A program made the translations under genes and the position numbers. DNA of 64,000 bases from Cyanophora paradoxa (taxonomy: Eukaryota; Glaucocystophyceae; Cyanophorales; Cyanophoraceae). This document shows positions 24,001-34,258 of this stretch, in pieces. Numbering within the stretch: the first letter of the stretch is position 1; every line of letters starts with the position of its first letter. Below the pieces are notes generated by a model, which had not been told where the DNA came from, did no database searches, and saw only the letters and a list, made by a program, of their open reading frames with translations. The stretch spans positions 168,861-232,860 of the forward strand of contig QPMI01000521.1 of assembly GCA_004431415.1 (NCBI GenBank), given 5' to 3'.

Positions 24001-24650
24001 ATTCGCTTCTTCTTCTCCAGCAATACGTTCACAAGGCTTTCCAGCTCTACGCGACCGCAGCGGTGAGGCGGCGGGCGCGGGCTGGCCGCTGTGAGTGGCG
24101 CACCACTGGCAGTGAGCTTCGCATCGTGTAGTATCGAGCGCTGTATGCGTTCGATCGCTGAGCTAGTCGAGCTAGCAACAATCGCCGTAGGCGTTGACCT
24201 GCCGGCTGTTCTTGAGAGAAACTTGTTGACTGCGCGCGAAGCGATCAAATTTGGCCTCGCGAGCGCAGCGCCTCCGCAGGTGCACGCACGGAGCACGTTC
24301 GGAAAGAGAGAGTTCGCATCGAAAGGGCCGGCCCCGCACTTGGGGCAGTCGGCATGGTTGGAAAGGTAAGCCAGCACGCAAGTCTTGCAGAACGAGCAAC
24401 CTGAGGGGAAGGCCTCGAAAGGAGCCCTTTCATCTCATGCATGAAAGCGCTTTTACCGCATCTGGCGCTCATTGCGTCCTCAATTGCTCGGCTGCAAAGG
24501 ACGCTGGGGGGGAAACGTGAGGCTCGCCTTGGGGATGCGCGCAAAGAGGGCGAAGGCTCACCAAGTGAAATCCTCTTCAATAGGTTCTTCACCGTCCCCG
24601 GGTGCCGCACTGTTGCACCGGCGGCCCGGGGGATGACATGGAGGGGGACC
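21083..24650 (-). CDS. COP1: COP1-type RING/coiled-coil/WD40 E3 ubiquitin ligase
   Basis: COP1 is the substrate-recognition E3 subunit that sends transcription factors to the proteasome; in plants it represses light responses. The order RING, coiled coil, WD40 is complete. The RING starts in EEDFT (near 24,560) and continues as CVLCSRAIEDAM, ARC|GCSFCKTCVLAYLSNHADCPKCG, with a 56-nt intron at 24,401-24,456. The coiled coil follows with LLEKKKRMEANEQ (24,010), VLYEFLQAAQQRRKQ (23,900) and RAEISVLDTDIESVQSLRSK. The WD40 part includes MEFDRDHELFATAGVTKKIR, TRTKLSCLSWNAYVKRHL, SSDYDGVVALWDVQ, HKVYSFDLRH, VSYVRFLNRSELVSASTDST and GHSNEKNFVGLSAERDLIA. It ends with TVLAANSVGTLKIL at 21,083. These blocks match COP1 closely, including the EFDRD and SSDY-G-V-WD hallmarks. 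A long Ser/Pro/Ala-rich insert (about 22,900-23,700) separates coiled coil and WD40. The start codon is not resolved. The RING has Cys where the family has His (CGCSFC against CGHSFC). Confidence 0.88.
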
Positions 24651-24849
24651 ATCTTCTATCGGCGGCGAGCGATCGTGCATTGCTGCCAGCGTGCTCTCTT
24701 GCAGCAACGCTGCTATCCCTCGAGCTGGCCCCATGCTTGTGTTGGGCCGATGGGCCGGGGGCGGTGCCCCTCGGGCGTTGCCCTGAAATGCTGCGCTGAA
24801 GTGCTGCGCGCGACGCTGTATATCCTCAGATCATCACACTGAAGCCAAC

Positions 24850-25620
24850 GGAACCGCTGGGGCAAAGCGCGCGAATAGCGATTTAGGTGCGGCTGGCCGG
24901 CCCCGTGCGCGGTAATCTTCTGCCTGTACCCGGGAAGGATGGGTTGCGAACTCGGCCGTTCGCAACCAAGACTTCAGGCCCATGAGCCGAGGCTGCCGAG
25001 CTCCCTGCAGCTGGATGCAGCTCTGCATGCATACGTGCATGCGCATGCGCGTTTATTGCTAGTACTGCGCTATTACTAGTTCTGCGCTATGCATCCCGAT
25101 CCCGCGCGCGAGCCGCGCGCGCGCTAGCGCTCACTTGGACGCCGCTGCACAGTGCGGGCCGAGCTTGTACGTATACACGTGGGTCTGGATTACGCATTAC
25201 TTATCGGCTCGGCGCCGGCCGGGACCGCCCCCGCGGCCGCGCCCGCTCCCGCTCGAGCTCGACCCCATATATATGCATTGGGCCACATAAATTCACTGCG
25301 GCATATGCCACCCCCGCGCGCGGACGCCCTGCTTTAATTTGCTCTCCCCCTCAGGGCCGGGCCTCCCTCGAGCTCCCGGCCCGCCCCTCGAGCTCGCGTG
25401 GCTCTATACCCCTTCCCCTCTGGATCCACCATGCACGTGTATGCACATGTACAGCCACTCTCGAGCTCCCCGGCCCGCGGACCGGAGCCAGAGTGACCCA
25501 GGCGCCTCCAACGTTAACCGATCGCGAGCTCCCGGAGTCCTCGCGCAACATCAAAGGTCATGGTCACGATCAAAGGCGGTCAGGATCCCGCACGTGCACG
25601 CGTACGCGCGCGCGCGCGCT
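24850..25620. other. Palindrome-rich intergenic DNA upstream of COP1
   Basis: No gene is supported. The stretch is crowded with self-complementary words such as TGCATGCATACGTGCATGCG (25,025), GCGCGCGCGCTAGCGC (25,117), GTACGTATACACGTG and repeated GAGCTC. It separates the COP1 5' end from the next minus-strand gene and may include the promoter of COP1, but I see no defined promoter element. Confidence 0.5.
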
Positions 25621-25632
25621 AGAGTGCCAGGC

Positions 25633-26860
25633 CTAGGGGCGGGAGGGCGGGGGCGGTGGGCAGGCATGCTGCACAGCTGCGGCAGGCCTCGCTGTAGCCC
25701 CAGCGGACGGTGTTGGCCCCGACGCGGCACTCCGTGCAGCTGCAGTCGGGCGCGACCTCTTGCGGCCTTCTCCGGGCCGGGCGGCAGCCGAGGCGCTCCA
25801 GCCCGTTCCCCTCGACGGCGCCCTTGCCGCCCTTGGACACGAGGACGCCCTCCCGCTGGTCGTGGATCCTAGGCCTGGGCGCAGCCGGAGGACGCGGTCG
25901 CGAGCGTCAGCAGATCTAGACGAGAGGGGAGGCGCAGGGGACTCGGTGTCCACCGCGGCCGACGCCGCTGCGGGCCGGCTCTCCCTGAGCGCGCCGGCGC
26001 CGCCTGCCCCGCCTTCACGCCGCGAGCTCGCACCGTATACGTACCCGCGATCGATATCGAGCTCGAGCGGCCCGTGAGCTTCTCCTACCCGTGATCATGA
26101 GGGGGCATGCAGCCCTCGCCCTCCGTCCCCCCCCGGCGCATCCTAGGCCTACCGGCGCCCTCCCTGCCCCCGCCAACCCAGCGAAACCCCCTCGGAGGCC
26201 GCGTGCCCGCCCCGCGCCCGACTGTCGCCCACGGGGATCTCAACCGAACCATCGCACGGCATCGATATCAGCGTACAGCACTCGCGCCGCGTGCGTCGCG
26301 CGCGCAGCACACAGCGGGTGCGACAAGCCGCGGCCGGGCCCGGGGTCGCAGACGGGACCTCGCCTACATGAAGAGGGCCGCGTCGTCTTCCTCGGCGAAG
26401 GCCTCGAAGTCGGCGTCGGTGTCGACGTACACGCACGCCTCGACGGCCAGGCCGCTCTCGTCCGCCGCGAACAGCTCCTCGGCGGCCATCTGAGCGGCCG
26501 CGGCGATCAGAGCGGCGATTCGACCGACCCCGAGAGCGGATCCGGATATCCCGGACCTGGTTGTCCTCGTCGAGGTTGTAGTTGATGCAGCTCTTCTCCT
26601 TCGCGTTCCAGACGGACTTCGGCTGGACGCTGACCGCCCAGGTCGGATTCGTGCACCGCGGGCCGGTAGAGGTCTCCGTGGCCGCCCACTGGTGGCCCTT
26701 GCAGTCACGCTCGCTGTTTGGTGGGCGCGGACGCGAATCAGCTTGGCAACCTGCCCGAACGCGCACTGCGGACCTGTGGCACGAAGACGAACCCCCCATT
26801 GCTGCGGTTTACGTAGATCTGGATTACTGCCACAGCGTGAGAAAAGTGCAGCGGCCGGGG
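25633..26860 (-). CDS. Unrecognised cysteine-containing multi-exon gene (tentative)
   Basis: Several minus-strand segments read like exons rather than chance frames: VIQIYVNRSNGGFVFVPQVR (near 26,790), CKGHQWAATETSTGPRC followed by WAVSVQPKSVWNAKEKSC and YNLDEDNQVRDI (26,690-26,540), AADESGLAVEACVYVDTDA (near 26,430), and the cysteine cluster CSCTECRVGANTVRWGY, CRSCAAC (near 25,690-25,750). Spacing and candidate AG/GT signals are consistent with one gene on the minus strand. The paired cysteines and Asn/Trp-rich stretches suggest an extracellular protein. I recognise no family, cannot assign a start or stop, and cannot exclude two genes. Confidence 0.35.
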
Positions 26861-26899
26861 CGCCGCGGCCAGGCCCGCCGGGCTAGCGCTGGAGCGATA

Positions 26900-28560
26900 T
26901 AAATCGTGCTAGCGATAGTACGAATTCAAGGTGCGCCCGCCGCGGGCCGGCGCGCACCGCGATGAAGTCGCTCCCGGTACCCGGTGCGCGCAGCAGAGCG
27001 CCGGATCAAAGATGATTGCTTTATCCGAAACCTTGTAAGGTTGTGTACACTTGCCAAGTTGGGAAGTCAGTGCAAACAGTGTACCCCTACCGCATGTTTG
27101 GCTCGACAGGCTTTGAAGCCCGGCGGCGGCGGCCTTGAATTTCGAAGCTGGCTTGAATCGCGGAGCGTGTCGCCGGCGATGGCGGGGCCCGGCAGCGACT
27201 TCGGTGTTGATGACGGCGGCGTGCGAGGGCTGTGAGCTTGTCGGCCGATCGGCTGCCAGCCTGCGGACGGTGAGCGACGCGCCCGCCCGCGCGCGCTTGG
27301 TTCCCGCGCAGCGCGCGGGCGGCGGCCGTGGCCCGCTCCCGCCTTTCGCCGTGCCTCGGGCACGCGCGGCAGATCCGCGCCTCAGTCACACGCGCCGCCT
27401 TCCGATCTGACGCGCGCGCTCGCAGGGCCGCGTCGGGCGCAGCTGGCGCGGCAGCGGCTGCTGCGGACGCAGCAGGCAGCGGCAGCTGCGCGGCCTCGAG
27501 GAAGACGGCGGCGACTCCGGGGGCGATGGCGAGGCGGGCGAGGAGCGGCGGGCGCAGTGCCCCGACGGCGGAGCGCTAGCGATTGGGCGGAGCGCGGGAG
27601 CCGGAGCCGCGGGCGGGGAGCCGCCCCCGCCCCCCGCTCCTCTTGAAGCTTCCCTTCCCGACGCGGCGGCCCCTTCGTCGCGCCTCCACGGTGCGCTGCT
27701 CGCCCCCCCCCCCCCCCCCCCCCCCCCCTCCCCTGTCTAGCCCCCACGACTCGCTATGCTGCACCCGTCTCCCACGGCAGCCTGTGCCGCTAGCTTTCCC
27801 TTCGCGCTTCTGCTCTAGGTACGCCGTGGAAGAGAGCTGTAGCCCACAGAGCAAGCTGTACTATGTTCCCCGTCGCGCTGAATCCGATGTCGTGTACCCC
27901 CATCCATAACGAACAGAGCCTCCGGCCGGGATCCCGCCGCCAGCCGCCCCTCCAACGTCCCCCGCCCCCCTCCCCCCCCCCCTCCCCCCGCCCCCCCTCA
28001 AGAGACTCCGAATCCTCCGCCAGCCCCTCAAGAGACCCCCCGCCAGCCCCAGCTCCAGCCTTCCCCTACTAAACCCCCCCGCAAGCTCCTGTGCACGTAC
28101 GTGCCCCGGTCCATGGTCAGCGCGGCGGCGAACTGGAGCAACCTGCATACGCTCATCGCTCAAGTTATAGATCCATCCGATGATATTAAGGCTCGCGCGC
28201 GCGCCGCGCTCGCGCCTGGACCGAACCTGTTGCCACATGAAATTAAACCGGCGAACCGCAGCTCGGCGGCCAACCTGTAGTGCTAGCTAGCTAGCTAATA
28301 GGCGGAGTACTAGAAGCGCGATGTGAACGGCAGTTTGCTTGTCCTCGCCTGCCGCAGTCTTACGCTTGTACCCCCATTGCCTGGCCTTAAGCCGAAATGC
28401 ACTGCAGCTGGCAGATCGCACGGAGATCGATGCATATGCGGCTTAAGCTTGGCTTAAGGTAACTGCAAACAACGGCTATCACATTGCAATGCACTATCTA
28501 AATCTACGGGACCTTCTATTTAAACTTGAAAAGACTTGCTCTGAGGCTCTAGATCGCTAT
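26900..28560. other. GC-rich then palindromic stretch without a supported gene
   Basis: Open frames exist on both strands (for example plus 27,328-27,579 and minus 27,861-28,238), but they are Arg/Ala/Pro-rich, overlap each other and show no domain. A 26-nt C run lies at 27,703-27,728 and further C-rich runs at 27,958-28,075. From about 28,230 the DNA becomes more AT-rich and palindromic (CTAGCTAGCTAGC, TATATATGATATATATAG) up to the 3' end of the K+ channel gene. Confidence 0.45.
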
Positions 28561-28577
28561 ATATATGATATATATAG

Positions 28578-29925
28578 CTAGATGCCATCGCCCTCCGCGC
28601 CGGCCGGCGCCGGCGGGCGCAGCTGGACGGCCGGCGGCGGCACCGCCAGGCTGATCACCGGCACCTCCGCCGATGCGGCGCCGGCGCCGATCGCGACGGG
28701 CTGGGACGGCGGCGACAGCTCGTGCGCGGCCACGGCCTCGGCCTCGCCGTACGCGTGGTCGTGGGAGACGCGGCGCGTGCCCGGGAGGGAGATGCAGGTG
28801 CGCTGGCGCCTCGGCGGCCGCCCCTCCTGCCTCGCGATCCAGTCCAGGACCATGTCCACCTGCCCCCCAAGGCCACGCCTCAGCGCACGTCTCAGCGAAA
28901 CGACGAACAGTACATATCCGAGGCGCAGGCTCGCCTTGGCCTCGAGGGAGTGCACGACGCTGCGGACGTCGGAGACCTCCAGCTCCACGCGCGTCGGCCG
29001 CCGCCCCTGCGAGTCCATCCCCAGCTGCGCCCCGAGCCTGCGAACGAAGTGATTTAGAGGGGAGGGGGGGGAAGGGGGGGGTACGGGGCGCGCCTCTTGA
29101 TCTCGAGCCAGCTGTGCATCTCGTGCTTGCGGACGAAGGCGGCGGTGCTGGTCCGCAGGCCCAGCAGGGACCACCGCGGCGGCTGCCGTGGCCGCGAGGT
29201 GGGCGACCGTTCAATGTGAAGGAAGCGATGCGGCGGGGCGCAGCGCACGCGGTCGTCCTTGCCGCCGTCTCCCGCAGCGCTTGCTGCCACGCCCCCGCCC
29301 CCGCCCCCGATCATCAGCTGCCCGATGCAGCGCGTCTCTCTTCTATCTGAAGGGTCCCACCTGGTACTTCACGCGCTCGATCGCCTCCATCATCTGCGGC
29401 GGGCCGGGGCGGCGGGGCGAGGCGCCGCCTCGCGTCAGAGGGGAGGAGAAGGCGGGGCAGAGGGGCGGGACGGGGCGGGGCGGGGCGGCGTGGCGCACGC
29501 GCTGCTCGGCGGCGGAGAGCTGCAGTGTCTGGCTTGAGACCGCCACCAGCAGGGCCGTGAGCCACTGCCCGGGAGGCGTCCGACGTCAGCTCGCGCAGGG
29601 GGGCGGGGGCGCGGGTGAGGGGCCGGCGGACCGTCCCGAGGGCGCTAGCGAACACCACCTGAAGGCGGCCGGTTAGACTCGGCGGGCCCGGCGGCCTGGG
29701 GCGCGGGGCGCGCACCACCGCCCGGCCGGCTGCCGTGCGGGGCGTCACGTCGCCGTACCCCCTGCCGCCCGCCAGCCCGCCCGCCCCGTCAGTACCGTGG
29801 CACGCGCCAGGCTTCTCTCCCCCTCCCCGGCGCACACGGTGTAGACGGTGATGAGGGTGAGGTACAGGCTGGCCCAGAAGGACTCCAGCGAGGCGCCCTC
29901 GAACGCGCCCCCGAAGGCATCCACC
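28578..29925 (-). CDS. SK-like K+ channel, pore to C-terminus (5' half displaced)
   Basis: Three clean exons read through the pore. Exon 29,836-29,925 gives the pore helix (LESFWASLYLTLITVYTV). Exon 29,716-29,761 gives the selectivity filter GYGDVTPRTAAGRAV. An exon from 29,658 gives VVFASALGT; the next gives WLTALLVAVSSQTLQLSAAE, the S6 helix and the start of the cytoplasmic tail. Together they make the canonical filter TVGYGD. The wording after S6 (VAV-xx-L-L--AE--V, then MMEAIERVKYQ and VRKHEMHSWLEI) resembles the calmodulin-binding tail of small-conductance Ca2+-activated K+ channels. That subtype is an inference. The tail ends at 28,578 in a Pro/Ala-rich segment. The exon at 29,925 is preceded by a CAG acceptor at 29,926-29,928; 50-100 bp further on the host DNA stops and viral DNA starts, so segments S1-S5 are missing from this window. 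Confidence 0.7.
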
Positions 29926-29939
29926 CTGCCCGAGGAGGA

Positions 29940-30060
29940 GGGTGAGCGCCAGGAGAGGAGAGGAATGATGCAGATGCAGAGGACTAGAAGTCGAGTATTA
30001 CCCCATGGCTACATTGGCGAAAAAACCCGGAATACTACAAAAACATCGGGATTCCTTACG
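29940..30060. other. Host/viral DNA junction inside a K+ channel intron
   Basis: Base composition changes within about 100 bp from GC-rich host sequence to AT-rich sequence that stays AT-rich to the right edge, apart from the 32,970-35,419 insertion. The last recognisable host signal is the intron acceptor at 29,926-29,928 next to the K+ channel pore exon. The exact border is not visible because no target-site duplication can be seen: the other end of the viral DNA lies outside the window. Confidence 0.65.
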
Positions 30061-30480
30061 ATATTCTGTAAGCAACCACTGAAATACATATTTCTAATCG
30101 AGAAATTCCCACTGAAATACACAATTCACTACAAAAACATCAAATCACCTTACGATATTCTGTAAGCAACCACTGAAATACATATTTCTCATCCATATCG
30201 CACACTGAAATACACAATTCACTACAAAAACATCAAATCACCTTACGATATTCTGTAAGCAACCACTGAAATACATATTTCTAATCGAGAAATTCCCACT
30301 GAAATACACAATTCACTCATCAAACCACCATGTAAGCAACCACTCCATATCGCACACTGAAATACACAATTCACTCATCAAACCACCTTACGATATTCCG
30401 ACACATTTCATACACATTTCATCCATATCGCCCACTGAAAACAATTCGCGCCTATCATTCCGACGATATTCAGTAACAAA
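30055..30480. repeat. Left-end tandem repeats of element A, ~93-bp unit
   Basis: A unit beginning CTTACGATATTCTGTAAGC recurs at 30,055, 30,149 and 30,242 (spacing 94 and 93 bp) and then decays. Inside the unit are the words CACTGAAATACATATTTCT and CACTGAAATACACAATTCACT. The opening of the unit (CTTAC...GTAAG) is itself a small inverted repeat. No gene lies between the junction and 30,559. The array is a candidate terminal or subterminal repeat of element A. Confidence 0.85.
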
Positions 30481-30515
30481 AACAAATAATTCACGCCATG
30501 GCTACATCTCCATGC

Positions 30516-30525
30516 AAAAAATGAA
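30516..30525 (+). promoter_or_regulatory. Variant A-rich TGA box upstream of the first gene of element A
   Basis: The sequence AAAAAATGAA lies 33 nt before the ATG at 30,559. It is one to two mismatches from the AAAAAATGAC box seen before replication genes of both elements, so it is a weaker candidate for the same signal. Confidence 0.35.
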
Positions 30526-30558
30526 AGTGTTTAAAAACATTATCATATTGATCTACAA

Positions 30559-30882
30559 ATGACTACCGTAATACCAGAAGATGTAGAAGAGATTTTAGAG
30601 GATATGCCCGTAATTCCAGATAAGCAACAATTAAGCGAGTTGATTGAGAGAACCGCTAAGAGTTTTGGTTTAGATGTTAACAAACTACCAGCTAAATATA
30701 AAAAGAATCTCGCGAAAGGCTTCTTATCTAACATGGAAACTACCGATGAATCCAATTACTCAAAAATATTAGAGAGTAAACATGACGTAAACCATGCACG
30801 CAGTAAATTACAGTGGAAGCTATATATGAAAAAGCAGCGGGCAAAAAATGACGTCCTTTCTAGAAGTTTAAACAACCTGTAA
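30559..30882 (+). CDS. Small charged protein, paralogue of its downstream neighbour
   Basis: A 107-aa protein with an acidic N-terminal half (VEEILEDMPVIPDKQQLSEL) and a basic C-terminal half (KYKKNLAKGFLSN, then SKLQWKLYMKKQRAK). It shares its layout with the next gene: a basic block, a short linker with a HDVN motif (ESKHDVNHARSKLQWKL here, ATHDVNLMKFRLKEKL there), and a lysine/arginine tail. The two are therefore probably an old tandem duplication. The stop is followed after 2 nt by the ATG of the next gene, so they are likely co-transcribed. No family is recognised; a nucleic-acid-binding or virion role is only a guess from charge. Confidence 0.7.
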   Translation: MTTVIPEDVEEILEDMPVIPDKQQLSELIERTAKSFGLDVNKLPAKYKKNLAKGFLSNMETTDESNYSKILESKHDVNHARSKLQWKLYMKKQRAKNDVLSRSLNNL

Positions 30883-30884
30883 AC

Positions 30885-31178
30885 ATGACAACTTCCGTAA
30901 TATCCAATGAATTTATGGACGCCCTTAATCGTAATCCCGATATGTCGCAAGAAGAACGTAGCTTTATAATGCGTAAATATTTATCGCAGTCTGAATTTGG
31001 ATGTAATATGGAACAAATACCACGAAAGATAAGAAAACAAATTAAAAAGGTTGATGCTAATTATGTTCATCCTACATTAAAAGAAAGTTTCATACGTGGA
31101 CAAGCAACGCATGATGTTAACCTTATGAAATTTAGATTAAAGGAGAAGCTCGAAAAACGTAAACAAACTAAACCGTAA
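30885..31178 (+). CDS. Small basic protein, second member of a tandem pair
   Basis: A 97-aa protein starting 2 nt after the preceding gene. It has the same HDVN-x-x-x-(F/S)-(R/K)-L core and a Lys/Arg-rich C-terminus (LKEKLEKRKQTKP). An N-terminal segment (MDALNRNPDMSQEERSFI) precedes a QIPRKIRKQIKK basic block. Its last 11 nt overlap the 3' end of the convergent ATPase gene, as expected for compact viral DNA. Function unknown; the pair is confined to element A, and B has no equivalent in the same place. Confidence 0.7.
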   Translation: MTTSVISNEFMDALNRNPDMSQEERSFIMRKYLSQSEFGCNMEQIPRKIRKQIKKVDANYVHPTLKESFIRGQATHDVNLMKFRLKEKLEKRKQTKP

Positions 31179-31920
31179 TAGTCGTGGGTTCATTACTAAT
31201 TCTTATCGATTCTCTCTTTTTTATCGCTCGTTTCTTAACAAACTTGCGAAACGCTTTCATGTCATCATCTGTCAAAATTGCACGGTCTGTGTATACTTTG
31301 ATGTCATACCCTTGTAACCCAGTTATAACGGTCTGATAATTGTAGCCCCAAAGTCTATGTAGTTCTTTATAAGTCTTCTTATCGAGACCACCATTAAATT
31401 CATCAAAAGCGCAGTTAAATTCACGTTCATTCCCGAGGATGTTAAAGAATACTACGAATTCCACATTACGACGAATGGTAGTAGAAATAGAACATATACG
31501 TTGCACATTGAAAATCACGCTAATATTATAATGTCTTCCGCTCGTTACCAGTTTAGATAACACAGCTGAATTATGCATATCCAAATTAGAACCTATCATA
31601 TCATCCAGTATAATTACCAAACTATTACGCTTCTCATTGTTTTCTATTCGTTTCTTTTGCATACTAATTAGTTTTATCACCACATTATCATCCCATTCCT
31701 CATAGATATTATCAGGATGCGTTATATCTCTGAATTGACCCGTAAACGCAGTGGAACTAAACACTACAGTCTGATCGATCTTATCACGCAGTTCATAAAG
31801 TAGATATTTACAATATGTCGTTTTTCCAGAATTAGACCTACCAGCCAGCAAGAAACGCGACGGTAATTTAACTGTTTTAACCGGGTCGAATTCGGGAATA
31901 TCATTTAAATCTATATCCAT
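31168..31920 (-). CDS. A32-like DNA-packaging ATPase (element A)
   Basis: A 250-aa P-loop ATPase of the FtsK-HerA/A32 type that powers genome packaging into capsids in Polinton-like viruses, virophages and giant viruses. Walker A is GRSNSGKTT near residue 30; Walker B is SLVIILDDMIG near residue 110. Downstream come a SGRHYNISVIFNVQ segment and RRNVEFVVFF, which match the sensor and arginine regions of A32-like proteins. I chose the ATG at 31,920, whose product begins MDIDLNDIPEFDP; the in-frame ATG at 31,956 would add a hydrophobic stretch not seen in element B's homologue. The gene follows the MCP on the same strand with a gap of about 50 nt. It is intact. Confidence 0.88.
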   Translation of the reverse strand: MDIDLNDIPEFDPVKTVKLPSRFLLAGRSNSGKTTYCKYLLYELRDKIDQTVVFSSTAFTGQFRDITHPDNIYEEWDDNVVIKLISMQKKRIENNEKRNSLVIILDDMIGSNLDMHNSAVLSKLVTSGRHYNISVIFNVQRICSISTTIRRNVEFVVFFNILGNEREFNCAFDEFNGGLDKKTYKELHRLWGYNYQTVITGLQGYDIKVYTDRAILTDDDMKAFRKFVKKRAIKKRESIRISNEPTTITV

Positions 31921-32952
31921 TACTCTCGTTACAGTAATAAGATAAAAAAGCCACACAACTACCTACTATTCTAGAAATTTGAGCATTTAAGCGTAGATAA
32001 ATTAAAGGCATTGATAACCAAAATATTATGTCTGAGAACATAAATATCGCAGACAACGGGACTTTCGTCGCTCGCACCAGAAACAGTAAGGTTTAGGTAA
32101 GCAGAAGAACTATTGTAGAAGTCCTGATATGATAGGACACTATTATGAAGTGATTCCTTACCGTTCTTGCTGAGAACCACACCATAAACACATGCATTTT
32201 CAAACCCGAAACCATCATTACCTACGGTGCATCCCTTGTAATGTGAAGGAATATGGTTAGCGGATGAGAAGAAGCCGGAAATGGGTTTATTGGTGATGTC
32301 AAGCGCACGGTTATTATGGAAAATTTGGAACTCATCGATTTTAATAGTAGATCCATAACCGGCGAAATCAGAATGAGTGTATTTATTCAGCTTGTTAACG
32401 TTACGAACAGTCATAAGGATAGAATGCACCAGACCAGAAACGTTAGCAAGCGAAACCTCGACCGGCTCGCCATCATCAGCGGTTTTCAGGGATCGAGTCT
32501 TTTTATGGATGATTTCCGTAATCGGAATACGAATACCTCCCTCATCATTCGCCATCTTTAACAGTCTCTCCGCCTCATCGGAAGGAATATTAACGAATTG
32601 ACAGATTAGCGCGCAATCAGTAATGCTAACAGATCCACCCGCCGGAACTTGCACTACGGTAGAATCCATAAAGTCGACCTCGATAGTGGGCATCTCCGAC
32701 AGGCAACAAAGTGGGAAAAATACCGAATCATCGAAGAATGGAATTTTAACTACATATTCAGTCGAGAGGTTTGTAGATTCACGGTTAGCCTCAGTATCAA
32801 GACCCAGTGACATATACATGTTATTCAGTGTGGCGTGGTCATTATCGATGAGTGTATGGACTTGCAGATAGTCCTGAGGAATCACCCACTTAAATGACCC
32901 ATGACAAAATCGAACCTCTTTAATGTAAGAAGCGCCACCGTTTGGAAGAATG

Positions 32953-32969
32953 CAAGGAACCCCACCAGC
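32953..32969. repeat. Target-site duplication, left copy
   Basis: The 17-bp word CAAGGAACCCCACCAGC is repeated exactly at 35,420-35,436. The two copies bracket the GC-rich insertion, and bases outside them belong to the MCP gene. The length fits target-primed reverse transcription (non-LTR-type) more than cut-and-paste transposition. Confidence 0.92.
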
Positions 32970-33379
32970 TTTTTTTTGTCGCGGTATTAATTCAGCTCAA
33001 GCATCCATCCTACTGCTATCAGAACAAGGATTTAGTCTAGCACATATACGTAACGAGCACTAGCTAGGCTAAGTGAAAGTTAAAGTATATGGGCTACGCT
33101 AAACCTAGTCTAAAAGGAGTGGTATATGCTGTTGCTAAAAGTTCCTCACTGGATGTTACTCCGCACCGCTGACGGGCAAAGTTCTAGGTTCCGAGGGCAC
33201 GAAGGCCGGGTTGTATTCTGCTGAGGCAGAACCCTCCCCTAGAAGTTTTTCTCCATACCTCCGCGCTCGATGGCATTGGTAGAGGGAGAAATCTGTCGCT
33301 CAGACTAACCTAGGGTTAGCTTTGCGAAGGTCCGCCCGTCCGCGGCGTAAGGTACACCAAGCTCGTCGCCCATGCCCTT

Positions 33380-33572
33380 TTGTTTTGAATACTGAAAGTA
33401 ATCAAATCGGGAACAAGCGAGTACTATGGGTTTCCGCCATATTGCGCCGGAGCGCGCCGACTGCTCTGTTGAGCGCCCTCAAGCTGATTATCTGGATGGG
33501 AACTCGGAAGAAGGCTAGGATATCTGAAAACCGCGTCACTTGCAATTGCAGGAAAAACGTCAAGAGGCCCTG
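33380..33572. repeat. Internal direct repeat of the insertion, copy 1
   Basis: About 105 bp starting TTTTGTTTTGAATACTGAAA are identical to the block at 34,076, through GAGCGCCCT. A further ~90 bp then match with small gaps (GGCTAGGATATCTGAAAACC is common to both). The spacing of the copies is about 696 bp. Confidence 0.88.
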
Positions 33573-34075
33573 AGGATAGCTTCTTATCTTATGCAGCTAG
33601 TCGTAACATGTACGTATACAGAGCCTGATCGTGAGGTACATCAAGAAAAGAACAAAGAGGCTATCTCGAAAGAGCTCATCGCCTCTTGCTCAGCAGCTAT
33701 CCTCTACATCTCCAGCTAATCCCACTCGTTGTCGTCGGTCACCCGCTGGACCGGGGTCCAGCCGCGCTCGACCTTGCGGCCGTCCATGCTGCTGCTGCTG
33801 GAGGCTCGCATTGACGGGCCTCCCCGCTCCTCCGCCCGCCCGGGGCGGCACGGGTTGCAACTGTGGACGATGTCTGCCAAGGCCGCGTCCGGGTGAGTCC
33901 GCTGGCACGTGAGGCAGACGGGCAGGTTCGTGAGGCTCGCCGGCGCCGCCTCGTGTCTTATCTTTCTTCGTGCTCTTGTCTTAGTTATTTTGCTTTTTTG
34001 TCTTTATGCCCCCTGGGCATGCGCAGCCCCCGCAGTGCTGGTGTCTAGAGACTGTGGCCGGTATTTCACCAAAAA

Positions 34076-34258
34076 ATTTTGTTTTGAATACTGAAAGTAA
34101 TCAAATCGGGAACAAGCGAGTACTATGGGTTTCCGCCATATTGCGCCGGAGCGCGCCGACTGCTCTGTTGAGCGCCCTAGAGCTGAGTATCTGAATTGGA
34201 ATGAGGCTAGGATATCTGAAAACCGCGTCGCTTGCGATTGCAGGGAAAGCGTGGAGAG
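34076..34258. repeat. Internal direct repeat of the insertion, copy 2
   Basis: Second copy of the block at 33,380; the first ~105 bp are identical and the rest has diverged by a few substitutions and a 9-12 bp gap. It is preceded by TTTCACCAAAAAA rather than GCCCATGCCC, so the left border of the repeat is sharp. Confidence 0.88.

Noticed and set aside
30055-30480. The ~93-bp repeats at the left viral end resemble a CRISPR array at first sight.
   Set aside because: The whole unit repeats, including the parts that would be spacers; there is no constant repeat with unique spacers, and the setting is eukaryotic viral DNA with no cas genes.
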